Of a stretch of DNA of 64,000 nt, positions 8,901-17,245 are shown piece after piece. Positions within the stretch are counted from its first letter, which is position 1. Each line of letters begins with the position of its first letter. This DNA comes from JAFKFH01 sp017307375. GTDB lineage: Bacteria > Pseudomonadota > Alphaproteobacteria > Ferrovibrionales > Ferrovibrionaceae. The notes beneath the pieces are model-generated. The model saw only the letters and a program-made list of their open reading frames with translations, was not told the DNA's origin and searched no databases. The stretch is taken from NCBI GenBank assembly GCA_965229335.1, contig OZ245874.1:1178001-1242000 (forward strand). Direction: 5' to 3'. The position numbers were made by a program, and so were the translations under genes.

Positions 8901-10814
8901 TTCCGCGAGATTGGCACCGACATCCAGAAGACCGACTTCACCGTCGTCGGGGTCGGCGACATGTCGGGCGACGTGTTCGGCAACGGCATGCTGCTGTCGC
9001 GGCATATCCGGCTGGTGGCGGCCTTCGACCATCGCAACATCTTCATCGATCCCGAGCCCGATGCCGCCGCCTCGTTCGCCGAGCGCGAGCGGCTGTTCAA
9101 GCTGCCACGGTCGTCCTGGGCCGACTATGACCCGTCGCTGATCTCGGCCGGCGGCGGCGTGTTCGACCGCAAGGCCAAGTCGATCAGGCTGTCCGACGAG
9201 ATCCGCCGCCGCTTCGGCATCAGCGAGGAGCAGCTGACCCCGACCGCGCTGATGCAGGTCCTGTTGAAGGCCGAGGTCGATCTGCTGTGGTTCGGCGGCA
9301 TCGGCAACTACATCAAGGCGTCCACCGAAAGCCATGCCGAATGCGGCGACCGTGCCAACGATGCGCTGCGCATCGACGGCCGCGACGTCCGGGCCAAGGT
9401 GGTGGGCGAGGGGGCCAATCTCGGCGTCACCCAGCGCGGCCGCATCGAATACGCGCTGGCCGGCGGCCGCATCAACAACGACGCGGTCGACAATTCGGCC
9501 GGCGTCGACACCTCCGACCACGAGGTCAACATCAAGATCCTGCTGGGCGACGTCTGCGCCCGCGGCGACATGACGGTCAAGCAGCGCGACAAGCTGATGG
9601 CAGAAATGACCGACGAGGTCGGCGGCCTGGTGCTGCGCGACAACTATCTGCAGACCCAGGCCCTGTCGATCGCCGAACTCGACGGGGCGGGGGCGCTCGA
9701 TTCCTACGCCAGGATGATGAAGGCGCTGGAGCGGACCGGGCGGCTCAACCGTGCCATCGAGTTTCTGCCGCCGGACGAAAACCTGGTCGAGCGCGCGGCC
9801 GCGGGGCGTGGCCTGACCCGGCCCGAACTCGCCGTGCTGATGGCCTATGCCAAGATGGCGCTGTATGACGAGTTGCTCGAATCGGACCTGCCCGACGAAC
9901 CCTGGCTGGAACTCGATCTCGAACGCTATTTCCCCGAGGCGCTGCGCCAGCGCCACAAGGATGCGGTGCTGCGCCATCGTCTGCGGCGCGAGATCATCGC
10001 GACGGTGGTGACCAACTCGCTGGTCAATCGTACCGGCATCGGTTTCGTCAACGACCTCAAGGAAGCTTCGGGCTTGCCGGCCGGCGATCTGGCGCGAGCC
10101 TATCTCGCCGCGCGCGAGATGTTCGGGCTGCGCGACTATTGGGGCGCCGCCGAGGCCCTCGACAACCAGGTTCCGGCGGCGACCCAGTACCGCATGCTGC
10201 GTCTGACCAACGCGCTGATCGACTTCACCACCGCCTGGCTGCTGCGCCATGTGCCGGCACCGATCCCGGTGGCCGAGACGGTCCGCCGCTTTGCCGGACC
10301 GGTGGCGGCGCTGCGCACGGCGCTGCCCGGGCTGCTCGACGAGGGTCGGCGGGCAAGCTTCGCCGCCCGCTGCGCCGGGCTGGTCGCCGACGGCGTGCCG
10401 GAGGGGCTGGCCGGCGATTTCGCGCTGCTCTCCGACCTGATCGCCGCGCCGGACCTGGTGCGGATCGCGGAAGGGGCCGGGCGGGGCATCGAGGATGTCT
10501 CCGCGGTCTATTTCGCGCTCGGCGCCCGGCTCGGCTTCGACTGGCTGCACGATGCCGCGGCGCGTCTGCCGGCGGCGTCGGGATGGCAGGCCCGGGCGGT
10601 CGAGGCGATGATCGACGATCTCTACGCCCAGCAGGCCGAGGTGACGGCCCGGGTGCTGAAGGTCGATGGCGGGCAGGCGGCCTGGGCCGAGCAGCGCCGG
10701 GCGGTGCTGGCCCGGTTCGATGCGCTGCTGACCGAACTTCGGGCGCTGCCGTCGGTTGACCTGGCCGCGCTGACCGTGGCAGGACGTGAGTTGCGTGCGC
10801 TGGTTGCGCTCTGA
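5985..10814 (+). CDS. gdhB: NAD-specific glutamate dehydrogenase, large (180 kDa) class
   Basis: Oxidatively deaminates glutamate to 2-oxoglutarate and ammonium using NAD; mainly catabolic. The 1,609-residue length is normal for the large bacterial class. The N-terminal half holds ACT-like regulatory segments. The catalytic domain begins around residue 730, with GGIRWSDRREDFRTEILGL (about 817-835), KNAVIVPVGSKGGFF (substrate-binding lysines), a dinucleotide-binding stretch VVGVGDMSGDVFGNGML, and GEGANLGVTQRGRIE later on. The start at 5985 follows AAAAGGTG. The gene is 12 bases from gabD, so the pair probably forms an operon feeding glutamate- and GABA-derived carbon into the TCA cycle. Confidence 0.95.
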   Translation: MSARTEARKAETIDSLAQLAASRLDADAGAQSQAADFLRRFYANVAPEDIAERGLDDLYGAGLALWQFGRQRAAGTTKVRVYNPRLAEHGWASTHTVVEIVNDDMPFLVDSITAELNRRDISVHLVIHPVLRVARDQAGALGGLAEDGQRESWMHIEIDAQGDDPACAAVQTALSAVLADVRVCVDDWRAIQGCCDQTVAELTQSPPPRPEGEVASTRDFLSWLATDNFTFLGYRESRYLGEGASFRHEVVPESGLGLLRSPDFVVFDVLRNVTVLPRLEQFVRAPELLRIAKANRRSTVHRSAYLDAIGIKQYDADGRVVGEKLFLGLFTSTAYMQRPTDIPLLRDKVRAVIGLAGFPPGGHAAKNLQHVLETFPRDEMFQTPIDELYDTTIGITRLQERQRIALFLRRDPFDRFVSALVYVPRDRFSTDLRRRFHEILAQAYNGRTSAYYTQLADDSALVRIHLIVGTTPGEVPDVRPEDVERQLVEAGRSFGDRLKDALLASLGEAHGLPKLRRFQDAFPASYRERFSPEQAALDIGALDAVLSGERRLVLSLYRTVDSKDNELRLRLFHRDAPVPLSDVMPMLENMGLKVLTEDPFRIRPRVDTLAQGKATVYLHDLQMSVRDAREIDLPRVKPLFEEAFAEIFAGDAASDGFNRLVLGAAMAMTEVRVLRAFAAFLRQAGIPFSQAYMEDTLTKYPHIARRLVDLFLTMHDPRLAGDRAAAEAAIVAELAKLFDGVTSLDEDRILRRFLNAIQSSLRTNHFQRDADGRPKSYLSFKLDSQRIDDLPLPRPLYEVFVFSPRVEAVHLRGGKVARGGIRWSDRREDFRTEILGLIKAQMVKNAVIVPVGSKGGFFVKRPPAPEAGRDAYMAEGIYCYQTLMRGLLDITDNLSPAGVVPPPDVVRRDDDDPYLVVAADKGTATFSDIANAVSREYGFWLDDAFASGGSAGYDHKAMGITARGAWEAVKRHFREIGTDIQKTDFTVVGVGDMSGDVFGNGMLLSRHIRLVAAFDHRNIFIDPEPDAAASFAERERLFKLPRSSWADYDPSLISAGGGVFDRKAKSIRLSDEIRRRFGISEEQLTPTALMQVLLKAEVDLLWFGGIGNYIKASTESHAECGDRANDALRIDGRDVRAKVVGEGANLGVTQRGRIEYALAGGRINNDAVDNSAGVDTSDHEVNIKILLGDVCARGDMTVKQRDKLMAEMTDEVGGLVLRDNYLQTQALSIAELDGAGALDSYARMMKALERTGRLNRAIEFLPPDENLVERAAAGRGLTRPELAVLMAYAKMALYDELLESDLPDEPWLELDLERYFPEALRQRHKDAVLRHRLRREIIATVVTNSLVNRTGIGFVNDLKEASGLPAGDLARAYLAAREMFGLRDYWGAAEALDNQVPAATQYRMLRLTNALIDFTTAWLLRHVPAPIPVAETVRRFAGPVAALRTALPGLLDEGRRASFAARCAGLVADGVPEGLAGDFALLSDLIAAPDLVRIAEGAGRGIEDVSAVYFALGARLGFDWLHDAAARLPAASGWQARAVEAMIDDLYAQQAEVTARVLKVDGGQAAWAEQRRAVLARFDALLTELRALPSVDLAALTVAGRELRALVAL

Positions 10815-10826
10815 TCGAGGTGGATG

Positions 10827-12296
10827 ATGTCTTTCACGTTGCGTGATGCGAGCCTTCTGAAGACGGCGGGTTATATCGACGGGGTCTGGGTCGGCGCCGA
10901 TTCCGGCGAAACCTTCCCCGTTACCAACCCGGCGACCGGCGCGGTGATCGCGACCGTGCCCAACATGGGCGCGGCCGAGACCCGGCGGGCCATTGCGGCG
11001 GCCGAGAAGGCGCAGAAGCTGTGGGCGAAGAAGACCGCCAAGGAGCGTTCGACCGTCATCCGCAAATGGGCCGAGCTGATGCTGGCCAACCAGGAGGACC
11101 TTGCCGTCCTGATGACGGCCGAACAGGGCAAGCCGCTGGCCGAGGCGCGTGGCGAGGTGGCTTATGCCGCCTCGTTCTTCGAATGGTTCGCCGAGGAAGC
11201 CCGCCGCGTCTATGGCGAGGTGATCCCCGGGCACCAGCCGGACAAGCGGCTCGTCGTGCTCAAGCAGCCGGTCGGCGTCTGCGCGGCGATCACGCCGTGG
11301 AACTTCCCCGCCGCGATGATCACCCGCAAGGTCGGGCCGGCGCTGGCCGCCGGCTGCGCCATGGTGGTCAAGCCGGCCGAGCAGACGCCGTTGTCGGCGC
11401 TGGCCCTGGCCGAACTGGGCGCGCGCGCCGGCGTGCCCGCCGGCCTCTACAGCGTCATCACCGTGACCGGCGACGATGCTCCCAAGGTCGGCACCGAGAT
11501 GTGCGACAGCCCCATCGTGCGCAAGCTGTCCTTCACCGGTTCGACCCAGGTCGGCAAGATCCTGATGGCCCAGTCGGCCAAGACCGTGAAGAAGGTGTCG
11601 ATGGAGCTGGGCGGCAACGCGCCGTTCATCGTGTTCGACGACGCCGATATCGACGCCGCGGTCGAGGGCGCGATGATCTCGAAGTACCGCAATACCGGGC
11701 AGACCTGCGTCTGCGCCAACCGCCTGCTGGTGCAGGACGGCGTCTACGACGCCTTCGCCGCCAAGCTGACCGAGAAGGTGCGGGCGCTGGCGGTCGGGGA
11801 CGGGCTGAAGGGTGAGACCGCCCAGGGGCCGCTGATCGACGACGCCGCGATCGCCAAGGTCGAGGACCACATCGCCGATGCGACGGCCAAGGGCGCGCGG
11901 GTGCTGACCGGCGGCAAGCGTCATGCGCTCGGCGGCACCTTCTTCGAGCCGACGGTGCTGGCCGACGTCAACACCCAGATGAAGGTCGCGCGCGAGGAAA
12001 CCTTCGGTCCCGTCGCCCCCTTGTTCCGCTTCGCGCGGGAGGAGGATGCCGTGGCGATGGCCAACGATACCGAGTTCGGCCTGGCCGCCTATTTCTACGG
12101 CCGCGACGTGACGCGCATCTTCCGCGTCGCCGAGGCGCTGGAATACGGCATGGTCGGGATCAATACCGGCCTGATCTCGACCGCCGAGGCGCCGTTCGGC
12201 GGCGTCAAGGAATCGGGCGTCGGGCGCGAGGGCAGCCATCACGGCATCGAGGAATATCTCGAGATCAAGTATCTCTGCCTCGGCGGCATCGCCTGA
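10827..12296 (+). CDS. gabD: NAD(P)-dependent succinate-semialdehyde dehydrogenase
   Basis: Oxidises succinate semialdehyde to succinate, the last step of GABA degradation. The 489-residue aldehyde dehydrogenase has PWNFP, the cofactor motif FTGSTQVGK, general base Glu260 in ELGGNAPF and catalytic Cys294 in TGQTCVCANR; the second cysteine two residues on is typical of GabD. PFGGVKESG and REGSHHGIEEYLE near the end also match GabD. GAGG at 10817-10820 fits the ATG at 10827 (6-base spacing) better than the one at 10824. It probably shares a transcript with gdhB and is followed by a terminator. Confidence 0.92.
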   Translation: MSFTLRDASLLKTAGYIDGVWVGADSGETFPVTNPATGAVIATVPNMGAAETRRAIAAAEKAQKLWAKKTAKERSTVIRKWAELMLANQEDLAVLMTAEQGKPLAEARGEVAYAASFFEWFAEEARRVYGEVIPGHQPDKRLVVLKQPVGVCAAITPWNFPAAMITRKVGPALAAGCAMVVKPAEQTPLSALALAELGARAGVPAGLYSVITVTGDDAPKVGTEMCDSPIVRKLSFTGSTQVGKILMAQSAKTVKKVSMELGGNAPFIVFDDADIDAAVEGAMISKYRNTGQTCVCANRLLVQDGVYDAFAAKLTEKVRALAVGDGLKGETAQGPLIDDAAIAKVEDHIADATAKGARVLTGGKRHALGGTFFEPTVLADVNTQMKVAREETFGPVAPLFRFAREEDAVAMANDTEFGLAAYFYGRDVTRIFRVAEALEYGMVGINTGLISTAEAPFGGVKESGVGREGSHHGIEEYLEIKYLCLGGIA

Positions 12297-12306
12297 GGGG
12301 CGCGAT

Positions 12307-12336
12307 ATCCCCGGCGTCATGCGCCGGGGATTTTTT
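12307..12336 (+). terminator. Rho-independent terminator after gabD
   Basis: ATCCCCGGCG pairs with CGCCGGGGAT (10 bp) around a 5-base loop and runs into TTTTTT. It begins 10 bases after the gabD stop. Confidence 0.9.
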
Positions 12337-12377
12337 CTTCGCCGAAGGTTGACTAGGAAACCTGATCGCGATAGAAG

Positions 12378-12830
12378 ATGGCGATGATCTCCGATCTTGG
12401 CGACCACCTCGGCTACTGGATGCGCACGGTATCGAACGCCGTGTCGCTGCGCTTCGCCCGCCAGGTGGAGTCGGAGGGGGCGACGGTCGCCGAATGGGTG
12501 TTCCTGCGCCGGCTCTATGACGCCGGGGCGATCACGCCGGCGGCGCTGACCGGACGCATGGGCATGACGAAGGGTGCGATCTCCAAGCTTGCCGACCGCC
12601 TGGTCGAGAAGCAGTTGGTCGAACGCGGCGAGATGGCCCGTGGCCAGCGGGGCCAGAGGCTGGCGCTGACCCGGGCCGGCCGCGCCTTGGTGCCGCGGCT
12701 GGCGGCGCTGGCCGATCGCAACGATGCCGACTTCTTCGACGTGCTGGCACCGGCCGAGCGCGACGAGCTGGGGCGCCTGCTGCGCAAGATCGCCGCCGGC
12801 CGCAACCTGACCGAAATCCCGATCGACTGA
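12378..12830 (+). CDS. MarR-family transcriptional regulator
   Basis: Regulator of 150 residues with a winged helix-turn-helix: EWVFLRRLYDAGAITPAAL, MGMTKGAISKLADRLVEKQLV (about 56-76) and a wing RGQRGQRLALTRAGRALV. Helices at both ends form the dimer interface. The start could be 12378 or the ATG at 12384. It stands alone after the gabD terminator and 31 bases before the DUF1398 gene, which it may be co-transcribed with. The ligand is unknown. Confidence 0.85.
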   Translation: MAMISDLGDHLGYWMRTVSNAVSLRFARQVESEGATVAEWVFLRRLYDAGAITPAALTGRMGMTKGAISKLADRLVEKQLVERGEMARGQRGQRLALTRAGRALVPRLAALADRNDADFFDVLAPAERDELGRLLRKIAAGRNLTEIPID

Positions 12831-12861
12831 CACGGACCAAGCGACAGAAGGACGACGCGTG

Positions 12862-13263
12862 ATGGATGCGCAACGGACGGCCATTGCCGAGACATGCCTT
12901 GCCGGCGCCTATGACGGCTCGCTCGCCTTTCCCGACATCATCGGCATGCTGATCGCCGCCGGGTTCGACGGCTATGCCGTCGACTATCGCCGCAACGTCA
13001 CCACCTATTGCCTCGCCGAAGGCGGGTGCGTGGTGCTCGACAACCGGCCATCCGACCAGCCCGTCGCGGCGGCCTTCGATGCGGCCGGCCTGGCCGCGCA
13101 GATCAAATGGGCCCAGGCCAATCCGCCCGATTATTCCTATTCGGCCTTCTGCCGGAATGTCAGGGCACTGGGATGCGCCGGCTATCTCGTTTCCTTCCCC
13201 GGCCGCCGCGTGCTCTATTTCGGCCGCACCGCGGAAACGCATGTCGAGCACTTCCCGCGCTGA
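12862..13263 (+). CDS. DUF1398 (YbcV-like) family protein
   Basis: Cytosolic protein of 133 residues matching the DUF1398 pattern: FDGYAVDYRRNVTTYCLAEG in the first half, then YSAFCRNVRALGCAGYLVSF and the hallmark C-terminus RRVLYFGRTAETHVEHFP. Family members, including E. coli YbcV, have no established biochemical role. GAAGGA upstream fits ATG 12862; a GTG three bases earlier is possible. No partner is evident beyond the preceding MarR gene. Confidence 0.85.
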   Translation: MDAQRTAIAETCLAGAYDGSLAFPDIIGMLIAAGFDGYAVDYRRNVTTYCLAEGGCVVLDNRPSDQPVAAAFDAAGLAAQIKWAQANPPDYSYSAFCRNVRALGCAGYLVSFPGRRVLYFGRTAETHVEHFPR

Positions 13264-13278
13264 CGGCGGGCGTCTGCG

Positions 13279-14076
13279 TCACCCGGCCCGGCTGTCGCCC
13301 CTGACCAGGCTGCCCTTGGCCAGCAGCGAGGCGACGACGACCATCAGGCTGACGGCGACGATCACGATGGTCGACAGCGCATTGATCATCGGGGTCACGC
13401 CCAGCCGCGCCTGGCTGTAGATCTTCATCGGCAGGGTGGTCGAACCGGGGCCCGACACGAAGGACGCCAGGATCAGGTCGTCGAGCGACAGGGCGAAGGC
13501 CAGCAGCCAGCCGGCCAGCATCGCCGGGGCGGCAAGCGGTAGCACGACCTGGCGGAACGTCGCCGCCGGGGTGGCGCCGAGATCGAGGGCGGCTTCCTCG
13601 ATGTCGCGTTCGAGCGTCACCAGGCGGGCCTGGACGACGACGGCGACATAGGAAGCGCCCAGCGTGGCATGCGCGATCACGATCGTGCCGAAACCGCGAT
13701 CGAAGTTCAGCGAAACGAACAGCAGCAGTAGCGAGATGCCGGTGATCACCTCGGGCATCACCAGCGGCGCCTGGACCATGCCGATCATCAGCATCCGCCC
13801 GCGGAACCGGCCGAGGCGGACCAGCGCATAGGCGGCAAGTGTGCCGACGACCAGCGCGATGGTGGCCGAGGTCACCGCGACTTTCAGGCTCATCCATGCC
13901 GCCTCAAGAAACGCCGAATCCGAGAACAGCTGGCCGTACCAGCGGGTCGAGAACCCGGCCCACACGGTCACGAGACGGGAATCGTTGAACGAGTAGACGA
14001 TCAGCAGGACGATCGGCACATAGAGAAAGGCAAGGCCGAGGGCCAGGGCGACCAGCAGGAAGGGGGACAGCTTCAT
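13279..14076 (-). CDS. potI: Polyamine ABC transporter permease PotI
   Basis: Second membrane subunit of a putrescine/spermidine importer. The 265 residues form about six membrane helices; the ATPase-contact EAA loop is EEAALDLGATPAATFRQVVLP (about residues 165-185), and VPIVLLIVYSFNDS near the N-terminus is typical of PotC/PotI. The start at 14076 overlaps the potH stop (ATGA), so translation is coupled. The gene is last in the minus-strand operon potF-potG-potH-potI and converges on the DUF1398 gene. Confidence 0.93.
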   Translation of the reverse strand: MKLSPFLLVALALGLAFLYVPIVLLIVYSFNDSRLVTVWAGFSTRWYGQLFSDSAFLEAAWMSLKVAVTSATIALVVGTLAAYALVRLGRFRGRMLMIGMVQAPLVMPEVITGISLLLLFVSLNFDRGFGTIVIAHATLGASYVAVVVQARLVTLERDIEEAALDLGATPAATFRQVVLPLAAPAMLAGWLLAFALSLDDLILASFVSGPGSTTLPMKIYSQARLGVTPMINALSTIVIVAVSLMVVVASLLAKGSLVRGDSRAG

Positions 14077-14954
14077 CCGTGCAGCCCCCGGCGCAGCAGG
14101 GCCAGCGGGGCGACCAGCACCACCAGCATCGTCACCGCGATCGCCGAGGCCAGCGGCCAGTCGGCGTTCTGGAAGAATTCGATCCAGACGGTCTTGCCGA
14201 TCATGATCGTGTCGGATCCGCCGAGCAGGTCGGGGATGACGAATTCGCCGACCGCGGGAATGAACACCAGCAGGCTGCCGGCGACGATGCCGGGCAGCGA
14301 CAGCGGCAGCGTGACCTGCAGGAAGCTTTTCCATGGCGGGGCACCGAGGTCGGCGGCAGCCTCGAGCAAGGTCAGGTCGAGCCGTTCGAGCGTTGCATAG
14401 AGCGGCAGGATCATGAACGGCAGGTAGGAGTAGACGATGCCGATATGGACCGCCCAGTCGGTGTTCATGATCACCAGCGGCTGGTCGATCAGGCCGACCG
14501 ACATCAGCGCATGGTTGAGAAAGCCTTCGTCCTTCAGGATGCCGATCCAGGCATAGACCCTGATCAGGAACGATGTCCAGAACGGCAGGATGACCGCGAG
14601 CAACAGTGCCGGCCGCCAGTTTTTCGGCGCGCGGGCCATCGCATAGGCCATCGGATAGGCGATCAGCAGCATCACCACGGTCGAGACTGCCGCGATCCGC
14701 AGCGCGTTGAGCAGCGAGCGGACGTAGAGGTCGTCCTGCAGCACGACCAGGTAATTGTCGAGCCTGGCGCCGAGCGCGGGCCAGCCGCCGCCCTCCGGCC
14801 AGACCAGCAGCGGCGAATAGGGCGGCTGGGCCAGGATCGGTTCAGCCAGGCTGATCTTCAGCACGATCAGGAACGGCGCCAGGAAGAACAGCGCCAGCCA
14901 GGCGAGCGGCAGCAGGATCGCCGCCTCGCGCCAGCCCGGCCGCCAGCCGGTCAT
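14073..14954 (-). CDS. potH: Polyamine ABC transporter permease PotH
   Basis: First membrane subunit of the polyamine importer, 293 residues. It has several hydrophobic helices, the conserved stretch PFWTSFLIRVYAW, and the EAA loop LEAAADLGAPPWKSFLQVTLP. FIPAVGEFVIPDLLGG is characteristic of PotB/PotH. The start at 14954 overlaps the potG stop as ATGA, and the stop overlaps potI the same way. Longer upstream frames would run inside potG and are not used. Confidence 0.93.
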   Translation of the reverse strand: MTGWRPGWREAAILLPLAWLALFFLAPFLIVLKISLAEPILAQPPYSPLLVWPEGGGWPALGARLDNYLVVLQDDLYVRSLLNALRIAAVSTVVMLLIAYPMAYAMARAPKNWRPALLLAVILPFWTSFLIRVYAWIGILKDEGFLNHALMSVGLIDQPLVIMNTDWAVHIGIVYSYLPFMILPLYATLERLDLTLLEAAADLGAPPWKSFLQVTLPLSLPGIVAGSLLVFIPAVGEFVIPDLLGGSDTIMIGKTVWIEFFQNADWPLASAIAVTMLVVLVAPLALLRRGLHG

Positions 14955-16045
14955 GCGGTCAGCACCACGCCGGAATCGCGGGTGAAGGCAAGCCATACCG
15001 GCGCGCCGCGATCGAGGCCGGCGGCGGGATAGGGGCGCCGGTTGGCCAGCGTCGCGACGACCGTGGCGCCCGAGCCGACGGCGACGCGATAGACCGAGAG
15101 ATTGCCGAGATAGCCGACATCGACCAGCGCGCCGGCGATGACGTTGGCAAAGCCGTCGGGCCGCTCGCTGCCGGGGAAAAGTTCGATCTTCTCGGGCCGC
15201 ACCGCCAGCCAGGCATCCGATCCGGTCGCAAGCGGCGCGGCGCCGGCCTCGGCCAGCAGGGCGGCGTCGGGGGTGTCGAGCGTCAGCCCCGAGCCGTTGC
15301 ACTGCGTGATCCGACCGGCGAACAGGTTGACATCACCGACGAACTGCGCCACCCAGCGGCTTGCCGGCCGCTCGTAGATCAGTGCCGGCGGCCCCAGCTG
15401 CTCGATCCGGCCGCCGTTCATCACCGCGACGCGCGAGGACAGCGACATCGCCTCCTCCTGGTCGTGAGTCACGATGACGAAGGTGATGCCGAGTTCGCGC
15501 TGCAGGTTGACCAGTTCGAGTCGCGTATGCTCGCGCAGCCGCCGGTCGAGCGCGGCGAGCGGCTCGTCGAGCAGCAGCAGCTTGGGCCGCTTGACCAGCG
15601 CCCGGGCCAGCGCGACGCGCTGGCGCTGGCCGCCCGACAATTGCGCCGGCTTGCGCTCGGCATGATCGCCCATCTTGACGAGGTCGAGGATGTCCCTGAC
15701 CCGCCGCTCGATCTCACGCCGGTCGACGCCGTCCTGCTTCAGCCCGAAGGCGACGTTGTCGCGCACGGTCATATGCGGGAACAGCGCATAGGACTGGAAC
15801 ATCATGTTGACCGGCCGGCGATAGGGCGGCACCCCGGTCATGTCGATGCCGTCGATCACCACCCGCCCGCGATCGGGCGTCTCGAAGCCGGCGATCATGC
15901 GCAGAAGCGTGGTCTTGCCGCAGCCGGACGGGCCGAGAAGGGACAGGAACTCCCCCTGTCCGATCTCGAGATCCAGCCGGTCGACCACGCGCTGGCCGCC
16001 GAAACCCTTGTCGATGCCCTCCAGCCGGACGAGCGGCGCGCTCAT
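14951..16045 (-). CDS. potG: Polyamine ABC transporter ATP-binding protein PotG
   Basis: ATPase of 364 residues driving polyamine import. It shows Walker A GPSGCGKTT (39-47), Q-loop MMFQSYALFPHMTV, signature LSGGQRQRVALARAL, Walker B LLLLDEPLAALD and switch VTHDQEEA. A C-terminal TOBE domain (about 270-364) is present, as expected for PotA/PotG. The gene starts 4 bases after the potF stop and overlaps potH by four bases. Confidence 0.95.
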   Translation of the reverse strand: MSAPLVRLEGIDKGFGGQRVVDRLDLEIGQGEFLSLLGPSGCGKTTLLRMIAGFETPDRGRVVIDGIDMTGVPPYRRPVNMMFQSYALFPHMTVRDNVAFGLKQDGVDRREIERRVRDILDLVKMGDHAERKPAQLSGGQRQRVALARALVKRPKLLLLDEPLAALDRRLREHTRLELVNLQRELGITFVIVTHDQEEAMSLSSRVAVMNGGRIEQLGPPALIYERPASRWVAQFVGDVNLFAGRITQCNGSGLTLDTPDAALLAEAGAAPLATGSDAWLAVRPEKIELFPGSERPDGFANVIAGALVDVGYLGNLSVYRVAVGSGATVVATLANRRPYPAAGLDRGAPVWLAFTRDSGVVLTA

Positions 16046-16049
16046 CGTC

Positions 16050-17147
16050 CTAGTTCGCGCCCTTGACCTTGTTCCAGATCCTCGTGAACAGCCGCTGCTC
16101 GGCCTGGGTGTTGGGCGTGACGGTGTAGAGGTTCTTCAGCATCGCCGGCGTCGGATAGACGTCCGGATCCGCCTTGGTCTCCTTGGCGATCAACCGATCG
16201 GCGGCGCGGTTGGCATTGGGGTACTGGACCTTGTTGGAGATCTTGGCGATCACCTCGGGCCGCTGGATGAAGTTGATGAAGGCCAGCGCGTTGTCGGGGT
16301 TCGGCGCATCCTTGGGCATGGCCAGGTTGTCGAACCACATCTGGGCCCCTTCCTTGGGCACCAGATACTGGACGACGACGCCGTTCTTGGCCTCGTCGGC
16401 GCGGGTCTTGGCCTGCAGCACGTCGCCCGACCAACCCAGCGCCAGGCAGATGTCGCCGTTGGCGAGGTCGTTGATGTACTGCGAGGAGTGGAATTTGCGG
16501 ATATAGGGGCGGATCTTCATCAGATGCGCCTCGGCCTTCTCCAGGACCTTGGGATCCTTCGAATCGGGGTTCTCGCCGAGATAGCGCAGCGCCGCCGGGA
16601 TCACCTCGTCGGGGGCGTCGAGCATGGTGACGCCGCAATCGGCGAACTTCGCCACGACGGCCGGATCGAAGACCATGGCCAGCGAGTTCGCCGGCGGGTT
16701 GGGCATGCGCTGCTTGATCTTGTCGCGATTGAGGCCGATGCCCGTCGTGCCCCACAGATAAATCACGCCGTACTGGTTGCCCGGGTCGTACTTGGCCATG
16801 CGGCCGGTCAGCTCGGGGTCGAGGTTGATCAGGTTGGGCAGCTTCGACTTGTCGAGCTTGGCCAGCGCGCCGGCCGCGATCATCCGCGACAGGAAATAGC
16901 TGGTCGGCACGATGATGTCGTAGCCGGTCTTGCCGGCCATCACCTTTGAGAACACGACCTCGTTGGAGTCGTAGACGTCGTAGCGAACCTTGATGCCGGT
17001 TTCCTTGGTGAAATCGGCCAGCACGCTGTCGTCGATATAGTCCGACCAGTTGTAGACGTTGACGACCTTTTCCTGGGCCAGCGCGCTGCCGCCCGTCAGG
17101 ATTGCCGCCATCACCGCCGCCAGACCCGCGCGCGCCGTCTTTTTCAT
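16050..17147 (-). CDS. potF: Polyamine (putrescine) substrate-binding protein PotF, copy 1
   Basis: Periplasmic receptor for the PotGHI importer, 365 residues with a signal peptide (MKKTARAGLAAVMAAILTGG, cleavage probably after ALA). The mature protein begins VVNVYNWSDYID, the classic PotD/PotF opening with the ligand-contacting tryptophan and tyrosines, and continues with YDVYDSNE, LGWSGDV and a final TRIWNKVKG. A second, very similar gene lies immediately upstream. A promoter-like sequence in the 98-base gap suggests it can be transcribed independently of copy 2. Confidence 0.94.
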   Translation of the reverse strand: MKKTARAGLAAVMAAILTGGSALAQEKVVNVYNWSDYIDDSVLADFTKETGIKVRYDVYDSNEVVFSKVMAGKTGYDIIVPTSYFLSRMIAAGALAKLDKSKLPNLINLDPELTGRMAKYDPGNQYGVIYLWGTTGIGLNRDKIKQRMPNPPANSLAMVFDPAVVAKFADCGVTMLDAPDEVIPAALRYLGENPDSKDPKVLEKAEAHLMKIRPYIRKFHSSQYINDLANGDICLALGWSGDVLQAKTRADEAKNGVVVQYLVPKEGAQMWFDNLAMPKDAPNPDNALAFINFIQRPEVIAKISNKVQYPNANRAADRLIAKETKADPDVYPTPAMLKNLYTVTPNTQAEQRLFTRIWNKVKGAN

Positions 17148-17185
17148 GCCGTCCCCCGGATGTCATCGCCCTGTAACTCGGGGGG

Positions 17186-17214
17186 AATGAAAGCATAGGG
17201 GGGCCGGCTGTCAA
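17186..17214 (-). promoter_or_regulatory. Candidate promoter for potF-potG-potH-potI
   Basis: On the minus strand a perfect TTGACA hexamer (17209-17214) is followed after 17 bases by TTCATT (17186-17191), in the gap between the two potF genes. The -10 hexamer is weak, so this is only a candidate start for the downstream operon. Confidence 0.3.
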
Positions 17215-17245
17215 TGACTGATGCGGCCCGGTGGCGGGAAGGTCG

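Noticed and set aside
5964..12884. A 2,306-codon open frame on the minus strand across gdhB and gabD
   Set aside because: It is the antisense of well-supported genes in GC-rich DNA, with His/Arg/Gly/Gln-rich composition, no recognisable domain and no ribosome site; such long antisense frames arise from codon bias.
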